Positions 15,944 through 20,653 of a stretch of DNA of 20,653 bases are shown here, piece after piece. This stretch comes from an uncultured Bacilli bacterium (lineage in GTDB: Bacteria; Bacillota_I; Bacilli_A; RF39; UBA660), in the NCBI GenBank assembly GCA_934149325.1, contig CAKPEJ010000019.1:1-20653 (forward strand), in the 5' to 3' direction. Under the pieces are notes generated by a model. It did not search any database. It was not told the DNA's origin and worked only from the letters and a program-made list of their open reading frames with translations. The translations under genes and the position numbers were made by a program. Each line of letters starts with the position of its first letter. Positions within the stretch are counted from its first letter, which is position 1.

Positions 15944-17101
15944 TTAGTTTTGATCTGGTACTAATTTCTTTGTATACTCCTTTTTCTTCATATTATCTAT
16001 AGTAATTGTAGAAGCCAATTCTATTGCTTTTTGTAATTCATCATAAACAAAAACCATTATATCAGAAGTGACTGGAACCTTATCTTTATAACTTTCTCCA
16101 AATAAACCTTGAGTAATATTATATCTAAGATTACATACTGTTTTAGAATCTATACTATGATTTATATAAATATGTTCTCCTAAATCAGATTCTTTATTTC
16201 CGTTAGATTTAAAATAATGTATCACTTCAAAATATTCTCCTGGTCCTAAAATGTACTTTAGCTGATATGAAAAACCATTTGGACTTCTATAATATACAAC
16301 TCTATTTTTTCCATTTTTTTCTTTTATTTCCATACAACAACAATTTTCTCGATATTTATCATCTTCCATATCATAAGTATTAGCACTAATATTTACTCTT
16401 TGTAAATAATTATCTATAGAATCTAATTCTATATCTTCGTTTATATATGGATTAACAGTCTTATCAAATTGATCAATAGCTCTTCTGAAAACAATTTGAA
16501 AAGGAGTAAAATTATCTTGACTAACAGTATTAAGAAAACTTTCGTGATTATATGTATCTGCACCTTCCATCCATTTATAAGTAGTAATATCTGGATTCAC
16601 TTTTTTCAAAATTTCGGAACTAACATTTGATTCTATTTCATTATATCTTTTAACTTCTATTTCAGGTAATCCTTGCTTTCTAGCATAATAATCCTTCAAT
16701 TCTGACAAAAGAATAATAAGTCCTTCTTTAGAATCAATATGATATACTTCAATATATTTCTTTTTATTTTTCCTCTTAAGTAACTCTTTTCTTCTTTTTT
16801 CAAAATTACCTTTTCCAACTTCTTTTTTAAACTTATCATCAACCGCATGTTCAATTGGAATATAATCAATACAACCACCATCAATTCTTATTCCATAAGG
16901 ATTATTAGGATATTTTTTATAAATTGTATTTGCAACTTTTAAAGGGATTTTACCATTAATTACAGCGTAATAACTACCACCAAAATAAATTTCAATATTA
17001 TTCCAAAAATATACTGATCTAATTGTATTATTTCTTTTCTCCATAACATAATTATTAATGCAAAATTCTTTTAAAACCTCATTAAACTCTAATTCATACA
17101 T
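15944..17101 (-). CDS. Unknown 385-aa protein of the accessory region
   Basis: Not recognised. A very strong GGGAGG site and a consensus-like promoter precede the ATG at 17101. The N-terminal ~90 residues look like a compact alpha/beta unit (YFWNNIEIYFGGSYYAVING, then NPYGIRIDGGCIDYIP). A basic linker follows (~105-118, RRKELLKRKNKKK), then a helical middle, and a C-terminal beta-rich part around an odd triple cysteine (ENCCCMEIKEKNGKNRVVYY) and YILGPGEYFEVIHYF. It has no membrane segment, Walker motif or nuclease motif that I can see. It is probably co-transcribed with the HTH gene 49 bases downstream. Its companions (KilA-N gene, MobV relic) suggest a mobile-element origin; defence, regulation or phage-related roles are all open. 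Confidence 0.8.
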   Translation of the reverse strand: MYELEFNEVLKEFCINNYVMEKRNNTIRSVYFWNNIEIYFGGSYYAVINGKIPLKVANTIYKKYPNNPYGIRIDGGCIDYIPIEHAVDDKFKKEVGKGNFEKRRKELLKRKNKKKYIEVYHIDSKEGLIILLSELKDYYARKQGLPEIEVKRYNEIESNVSSEILKKVNPDITTYKWMEGADTYNHESFLNTVSQDNFTPFQIVFRRAIDQFDKTVNPYINEDIELDSIDNYLQRVNISANTYDMEDDKYRENCCCMEIKEKNGKNRVVYYRSPNGFSYQLKYILGPGEYFEVIHYFKSNGNKESDLGEHIYINHSIDSKTVCNLRYNITQGLFGESYKDKVPVTSDIMVFVYDELQKAIELASTITIDNMKKKEYTKKLVPDQN

Positions 17102-17125
17102 AATTTAAACCTCCCTTGAATGAGT

Positions 17126-17154
17126 ATTGTAACACACTTTCTATCTTTTAACAA
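17126..17154 (-). promoter_or_regulatory. Promoter of the 385-aa/HTH unit
   Basis: Minus-strand TTGTTA (17154-17149) and TACAAT (17131-17126) are exactly 17 bases apart, about 25 bases ahead of the start codon. Confidence 0.7.
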
Positions 17155-17173
17155 CACGACCACATTCTACTTG

Positions 17174-17186
17174 GTTATGTCATAAC
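17174..17186. promoter_or_regulatory. Palindrome upstream of the 385-aa gene promoter
   Basis: GTTATGTCATAAC is a perfect 6-1-6 palindrome 20 bases upstream of the -35. It is followed on the plus strand by TTTTTTT, so it could be a weak plus-strand terminator instead of a protein-binding site. The HTH protein of this unit is a possible ligand. Confidence 0.35.
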
Positions 17187-17277
17187 TTTTTTTAAATTTA
17201 TTATAGGTGTCAAAAAATAATTAAATATTGATACTCTTAATAATTTACTTTTTATATTTATCAAATTTACTTAATTT

Positions 17278-17610
17278 TTAAAAATCAAAGACGTTTTTTA
17301 AATCTATTTTGTATATTATATTTAATACTTTTCTAATATAATTATCAATTTTTTCATAGTTAATATTATTTTCCTTTAACAAACCATAAATAGATCTAAA
17401 AAAATCATAAAGAAAAATATATTTTAATTGTTCATACAATACTTTTGGTATCTTATAGTCATAAAGTCCTTTAAAATAACCATTTAAAAAATTAATTTCA
17501 TATTCATACGATTGAATCAAATCCCAAGTAATAGTACATTTAAAATCAAAGACATTATATGATAAAGCCATAGACTCTATATCAATTATATATAATCTGC
17601 TAAATTTCAA
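17278..17610 (-). pseudogene. C-terminal fragment of a choline/aminoglycoside-type kinase
   Basis: The 110 codons open with a TTG inside the end of the HAD gene (11-base overlap, different frame) and have no ribosome site. The text begins in the catalytic core of an APH/choline-kinase fold: LYIIDIESMALSYNVFDFKC matches the DxE metal-binding segment (IDxEYAxxxxxxFDLA in relatives), followed by the helical C-lobe (FLNGYFKGLYDY, YIFLYDFFRSIYGLL). The N-lobe and the HxDxxxxN catalytic loop are absent, and the DNA where they should be is occupied by the HAD gene. I read it as the stump of a kinase left after a deletion, perhaps the event that placed the HAD gene here. It may still be translated, but it cannot be an active kinase alone. 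Confidence 0.55.
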
Positions 17611-18196
17611 AATTATTTTTGGTAAATTCTTTTATAGTATAACCTGTAACTAAATAAGCCATAATACCAGTTTTTAGTGCACCTTGTACATTTTTTTTGT
17701 TGTCATCAAATAATATAATATTTTGTGGTTTTATTCTAATAGTATTTATAACTTTTTCATAAATTTCATCATTAGGTTTTATACACTTCATTTTATAAGA
17801 CAAAAACATATAATCAAAATTCAATTTTTCTAACTGTTCTTTGTATCTATTAAAATCCATCAATCTCAAATTAGACAATAATCCAATTTTATAATGCTTA
17901 TTTTTCAATTTTTTAATTATCTTAATTGTATCACTATACAATGAATTATCTAAATTATTGTAAACTTTATAAAAATCATCAATAGATAAATTACTTTTAC
18001 AATACTTTAATAATGCATCTATATGAACTTTATCTGATATTAATCCTTCATGTGCTTTTATAACTAAATCATTCTCAAACCAATATTTTTCAAATTGTTC
18101 ATAAGTAATTTCACAATTAAGTTTATTGTACAATTCATGATTATCTAATGGTTTAGCTAATACATTTCCAAGATCAAACAAAAAAACTTTATTCAT
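17600..18196 (-). CDS. YihX-like HAD-superfamily hydrolase
   Basis: 198 residues; AAGGATG lies ahead of the ATG at 18196. All four HAD motifs are visible. Motif I is FDLGNVL with the nucleophile D8; G10 stands where many HAD phosphatases have a second Asp, as in E. coli YihX. Motif II is LLSN (S108). Motif III is Lys140 in CIKPNDEIYEKV. Motif IV is LFDDN (D164-D165). The helical cap inserted after motif I, and text such as YMFLSYKMKCIKP and ILFDDNKKNVQGALKTG, align well with YihX, a sugar-phosphate (glucose-1-phosphate) phosphatase. The substrate here is unknown; similar proteins also act as haloacid dehalogenase-like enzymes. The gene's last codons overlap the kinase fragment. Confidence 0.88.
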   Translation of the reverse strand: MNKVFLFDLGNVLAKPLDNHELYNKLNCEITYEQFEKYWFENDLVIKAHEGLISDKVHIDALLKYCKSNLSIDDFYKVYNNLDNSLYSDTIKIIKKLKNKHYKIGLLSNLRLMDFNRYKEQLEKLNFDYMFLSYKMKCIKPNDEIYEKVINTIRIKPQNIILFDDNKKNVQGALKTGIMAYLVTGYTIKEFTKNNFEI

Positions 18197-18233
18197 GTTT
18201 ATTTCATCCTTTTCATCATATATACTATTTTAA

Positions 18234-18860
18234 TTATTTTATTTTTTCTTTATCATTATTTCTTATTTTCTTTAATATTGGTCCTTGTTCACTTTTTGTA
18301 TTTTTTTCTATTATTTCTGAATCTAGTAATCTTTGATAGGATTCTAATTGCTGAATGATAAATTCTTCATTTAATTCAGGACCAACTTCTACTTGAGGAC
18401 ATATCTCTATTTTTAATTTTCCACTTTTTAGTTTTTCAATAAATTGGTTCATAAAAGTTGTAGCACCAACAAGACCAACATGATTACTATTTTTTTCACA
18501 AATATGACCCTCTTTTAATTGTAACCCTAAACAATCTAACGCATTATCCTTTTGTGTTGCTAAAAGTACTTGTACAGATAAACAACCGATATATTTTGAT
18601 TTTGCTCTATTAATATCAAATTCAGGATACAAAACATAATATACTTCTCCATTTTTTCCTTCACTTGAATAATATATACTTGGTTCATCATCGTTCCATA
18701 TAGTAGCATATAAATCCATTACATCTGTATTTTCTAAATTTTTTTCAATAGTATTATAAAATGCATCTAAATCATCTTTTAACACCATTTTTTTACCTGC
18801 ATATAGATATGAATATAATAATCCTAAACAATAAGCATCTTCAATAAATATTTTTGCCAT
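18234..18860 (-). CDS. Unknown 208-aa protein
   Basis: Not recognised. The ATG at 18860 follows GAGGAGG at 7 bases; an in-frame ATG 12 codons earlier is behind the ribosome site and unlikely. The first ~60 residues are helical (IFIEDAYCLGLLYSYLYAGK, then DLDAFYNTIEKNL). A beta-rich part follows (SIYYSSEGKNGEVYYVLYPE), a Gly/Cys-containing middle (LDCLGLQLKEGHICEKNSNH), and a charged C-terminal tail (KNTKSEQGPILKKIRNNDKE). There are no membrane segments. It is downstream of the KilA-N gene by 73 bases with its own -10, and has no recognisable link to the HAD gene that follows. Likely a phage/plasmid-type accessory protein, by location only. Confidence 0.78.
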   Translation of the reverse strand: MAKIFIEDAYCLGLLYSYLYAGKKMVLKDDLDAFYNTIEKNLENTDVMDLYATIWNDDEPSIYYSSEGKNGEVYYVLYPEFDINRAKSKYIGCLSVQVLLATQKDNALDCLGLQLKEGHICEKNSNHVGLVGATTFMNQFIEKLKSGKLKIEICPQVEVGPELNEEFIIQQLESYQRLLDSEIIEKNTKSEQGPILKKIRNNDKEKIK

Positions 18861-18884
18861 AATAAAACCTCCTCTATATTTTAT

Positions 18885-18906
18885 ATTATACAGCAAATAA
18901 CAGCAA
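18885..18906 (-). promoter_or_regulatory. Promoter with tandem TTGCTGT repeats
   Basis: On the minus strand TTGCTGT occurs twice, one helical turn apart (18906-18900 and 18896-18890), directly against a TATAAT at 18890-18885. No good -35 is present. Repeats at a 10-base step in a -35/spacer position look like an operator or activator site for the 208-aa gene. Confidence 0.5.
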
Positions 18907-18933
18907 TTTGATATATACTAACTTTTATTTCTA

Positions 18934-19824
18934 TTATTTATTTTCAATCAAAACTTTTTTATTTTCATTTATTCTTTCTTGTAATAATTCTAATTCTTTA
19001 ATACCATTATTATTTTTTAATATTTCCATTTGATTTCTCGCAGAATCATTTAAACTAATTAATCTTTCACTTTGTGACATACCTAGTTTTATAAACTCTG
19101 CATTTGTATTTTCTAAATTATTTAATATTACTAAATGTAATAAATCAGTATAATCTCTCATATTACCTTTTTCGGAAAGCTCTGGATTTTCTTTTCTCCA
19201 TTCTTTAGCAGTCATTCCAAACAATGCAACATTTAATACATCTGCTTCTTCGGCATATACAAATCTTTTTTGTTCTTCTGTTAATGTAGGAACTATATAA
19301 TTTTTAACTGCATCAGTATGAACTACATAATTTAATTTAGATAATAATCTATTAGCATGCCATTCAATTTTTTGTTGATACATTTCATTACTTTTTAATC
19401 TTTCAAATTCTTTTATTAAATAAAGTTTAAATTCAGGACTTAACCAACTAGCAAATTCAAATGCTATATCAGGATGTGCAAATGTTCCACCATCATATCT
19501 TCCTGATTTTGAAACAATTCCAATTGCATTAGTTTCTTTAATCCATTTTTGTGGAGACATTTTAAATTTATTACTACCTGCTTCGTTTTTAAAGGTAGCG
19601 AATTCGCCCCCTTTAAAATTTTTGTTATTCATACTTTCCCATAGTCCTAAATAAGAAATAACTTCTTTATTTCTCATCCAATCTCTAATTGGGAGTCTTG
19701 GTTCTTCTGCATCAGCATATCTTGCTAAATCAGTAAGTGATATATAATCTACATCTCCAATTCTCATTATTCCAATTTTATTATCTATAACATTTATTTC
19801 AGTTTTTACTAAATCTTTTGCCAT
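18934..19824 (-). CDS. KilA-N domain protein
   Basis: 296 residues from the ATG at 19824, which follows GAAAGGAGC; a longer frame to 19854 begins inside a palindrome and is rejected. Residues ~10-125 are a KilA-N domain: IGIMRIGDVDYISLTDLARY at the start; IRDWMRNKEVISYLGLWE next; then GIVSKSGRYDGGTFAHPDIA and FEFASWLSPEFKLYLIKEFE, the family's hallmark end. KilA-N is a DNA-binding fold of phages, plasmids and nucleocytoplasmic DNA viruses. The C-terminal ~150 residues are helical (EEADVLNVALFGMTAKEWRK, then DYTDLLHLVILNNLENTNAE), ending in a coiled coil. Such proteins often act as phage antirepressors or regulators; here it marks the accessory region as mobile-element-derived. No other phage genes are visible beside it. 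Confidence 0.93.
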   Translation of the reverse strand: MAKDLVKTEINVIDNKIGIMRIGDVDYISLTDLARYADAEEPRLPIRDWMRNKEVISYLGLWESMNNKNFKGGEFATFKNEAGSNKFKMSPQKWIKETNAIGIVSKSGRYDGGTFAHPDIAFEFASWLSPEFKLYLIKEFERLKSNEMYQQKIEWHANRLLSKLNYVVHTDAVKNYIVPTLTEEQKRFVYAEEADVLNVALFGMTAKEWRKENPELSEKGNMRDYTDLLHLVILNNLENTNAEFIKLGMSQSERLISLNDSARNQMEILKNNNGIKELELLQERINENKKVLIENK

Positions 19825-19843
19825 ATTTTTGCTCCTTTCTAAA

Positions 19844-19863
19844 TAGTCATACAAGTTTGACTA
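19844..19863. promoter_or_regulatory. Inverted repeat ahead of the KilA-N gene
   Basis: TAGTCA and TGACTA (19844-19849, 19858-19863) face each other across 8 bases, about 20 bases upstream of the start codon and just outside the ribosome site. It could be an operator for autoregulation or a hairpin in the leader; an upstream TGGTAAAAT may be the -10. Confidence 0.4.
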
Positions 19864-19909
19864 ATTTTTCACCTATATAAATTTTACCATAAAATTCAGT
19901 TAATTATCT

Positions 19910-20468
19910 TTATAATTCAAAATCATCTTTCTTTTTATTTTCTTTATAATCTTTTCTAATAGATAAATCATATATTTGCTTATATTCTTTTTCAGTTATT
20001 ATATTATTTTCTCTTAAATCATCTGCAACTTCTTTATATTTACTTTTTAATATATTACCAAAGAAACCTTTAACTCTTTTAGATATAAAATCTACAATTT
20101 CATTAACTCTTTGTTTCCATGATTTCACTTTTGATTCAAGTTCAATTATTTTTTTATTTAAATCTTTTATTGTATTTTTTTGCTACTGCCAACAAGCTTT
20201 CTTTTTCTTCTAATTTTATTTTTAAATCTTCATTATCGTTAGTTAAATTTCTGATAGTTTTATGGTTATCATCTAAATCTTTTTTTATATTTTCAAGTGA
20301 TAAATTATAATTACTTATACTTTTGAAATTTTTATTATTCTTATCAATATCTTTTATATATTCTAATAATTTATCTTTTTTATCAGAAGATATTATCAAA
20401 TTATTTTTTGATAAAGGTTGTTGTTTTAAGTTTTCTATTATGTACTTAACATCATTTGATTTAACACT
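19910..20468 (-). pseudogene. Frameshifted C-terminal remnant of a Pre/Mob (MobV) relaxase
   Basis: Two overlapping frames read as one protein tail. The upstream frame (20468-20154) has NNLIISSDKKDKLLEYIKDI and a long coiled coil (DLKIKLEEKESLLAVAKKYN). It is broken at a run of seven A (plus-strand T 20175-20181). Removing one base joins it to the next frame: NTIKDLNKKIIELESKVKSW, then VDFISKRVKGFFGNILK, YKEVADDLRENNIITEKEYK and a DDFEL end. This layout of coiled coil, Trp-Lys helix, amphipathic helix and acidic DDFEx end is what I recall of the C-terminal half of MobV plasmid mobilisation proteins in Firmicutes. The N-terminal relaxase domain with its catalytic His/Tyr or Glu residues is missing. 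A stop at 20471-20469 blocks the frame further upstream. It is therefore inactive, a relic of an integrated mobilisable plasmid or element. Confidence 0.65.
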
Positions 20469-20472
20469 TTAT

Positions 20473-20607
20473 CTACTTTTTATTTATTCCATTTATTTTC
20501 TTATGCTGCTTTTTATAATAATTTTTTAATTTATCATAAAAAAACGAACCTATAAAAGTTCGAATAAATATCAATCTGGTGCGATAGTTAAGATAGTCCG
20601 AAACCAT
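20473..20607 (-). CDS. Possible 44-codon ORF at the right edge
   Basis: An ATG at 20607 opens 44 codons ending in TAG: the N-terminus is MVSDYLNYRTRLIFIRTFIG and the end is basic (NYYKKQHKKINGINKK). There is no ribosome site, and the sequence contains a transcription terminator hairpin, both of which argue against a real gene. An open stretch of this length is moderately unusual in DNA this AT-rich, and its codons (TCG, GAC, CGC, ACC) are richer in G and C than those of the neighbours. It might be a further broken piece of the mobile element. Confidence 0.25.
   Translation of the reverse strand: MVSDYLNYRTRLIFIRTFIGSFFYDKLKNYYKKQHKKINGINKK
20538..20562 (-). terminator. Intrinsic terminator at the right edge
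   Basis: The perfect 5-bp GC-containing stem CGAAC/GTTCG with an 8-base loop is followed on the minus strand by TTTTTTT. Confidence 0.75.
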
Positions 20608-20636
20608 CACAACAAATAAATAAACAATTTAATTCT
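20538..20636 (-). ncRNA. Possible ~95-nt small RNA
   Basis: An extended -10, TGGTATAAT (20651-20643), predicts a start near 20636. About 95 bases later a hairpin with stem CGAAC/GTTCG and seven T (minus strand) should end transcription. The stretch between them is richer in G and C (TTTCGGACTATCTTAACTAT and CGCACCAGATTG) than the flanks. I recognise no known RNA family. A plasmid-type antisense RNA or a terminated leader is possible. Confidence 0.4.
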
Positions 20637-20642
20637 ATAAAT

Positions 20643-20651
20643 ATTATACCA
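20643..20651 (-). promoter_or_regulatory. Extended -10 at the right edge
   Basis: TGGTATAAT on the minus strand is an exact extended -10. Any -35 lies outside the window. Confidence 0.5.
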
Positions 20652-20653
20652 TG

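Noticed and set aside
16696..16884. Minus-strand 62-codon frame inside the 385-aa gene
   Set aside because: It lies wholly within the larger gene in another frame, with no ribosome site.
17161..17190. Plus-strand hairpin GTTATGTCATAAC plus T-run as a terminator
   Set aside because: No plus-strand gene lies upstream and the stem is weak; kept only as a low-confidence palindrome.
20119..20529. Two plus-strand frames over the right-hand edge, Ser/Leu/Phe-rich
   Set aside because: They are complements of the MobV-like coiled coil, whose minus-strand reading makes protein-like sense.
20538..20636. tRNA, tracrRNA or CRISPR-repeat identity for the G/C-richer stretch
   Set aside because: No cloverleaf, no repeated units, and no Cas-like genes anywhere in the window.

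Overview
The window comes from a very AT-rich, low-GC Gram-positive-type bacterium, most likely a Bacilli-lineage gut organism (RF39, Erysipelotrichales or a similar group). The evidence is: strong AGGAGG-type ribosome sites; a T-box riboswitch ahead of thrS; the primosome pair dnaB-dnaI next to thrS; and the tkt-sirA-yneF order known from Bacillus. TGA is used as a stop (for example by dnaB, the gene before thrS and the amidase gene), so this is not a Mycoplasma-type code. All genes but one (14743-15054) lie on the minus strand.

Layout, left to right, with transcription running right to left. 1-1809 is the 5' two-thirds or so of a surface protein with Listeria/Bacteroides-type repeats, cut by the window edge. 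1930-4450 is a T-box-controlled unit: promoter, T-box with an ACU (Thr) specifier, a 166-residue unknown gene, then thrS joined by an ATGA overlap. 4451-9140 holds dnaB, dnaI and a 786-residue protein. I read the last as a highly diverged RNB (RNase II/R) fold that has lost its catalytic residues; it occupies the place of ytxC in Bacillus. 9152-11956 is the tkt-sirA-yneF cluster. 11960-13941 carries a membrane-anchored Amidase_6 protein and a DUF308/HdeD-type membrane protein, each with its own promoter and terminator.

From about 13970 to the end the character changes to short unknown genes and mobile-element debris. There are two small unknown genes (95 and 104 aa), one lone plus-strand gene, an 82-aa gene, an HTH protein downstream of an unknown 385-aa protein, a YihX-like HAD hydrolase overlapping the C-terminal stump of a choline/aminoglycoside-type kinase, a 208-aa unknown, a KilA-N protein, and the frameshifted tail of a Pre/Mob (MobV) plasmid relaxase. 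At the far right are an extended -10 promoter and a strong hairpin terminator about 95 nt apart. They bracket either a small RNA or the start of a 44-codon ORF. I see no tRNA, rRNA, CRISPR array, intact transposase or integrase. No gene-free stretch exceeds 300 bases.

The core half links central metabolism (transketolase), replication control (SirA, DnaB, DnaI) and charging of tRNA-Thr. The most unusual items are the catalytically dead RNB-like protein, the unknown gene placed under threonine control ahead of a ThrRS lacking the TGS domain, and the unknown 385-aa/HTH module in the accessory half. Family assignments were made by eye from the translated sequence, with no database search.
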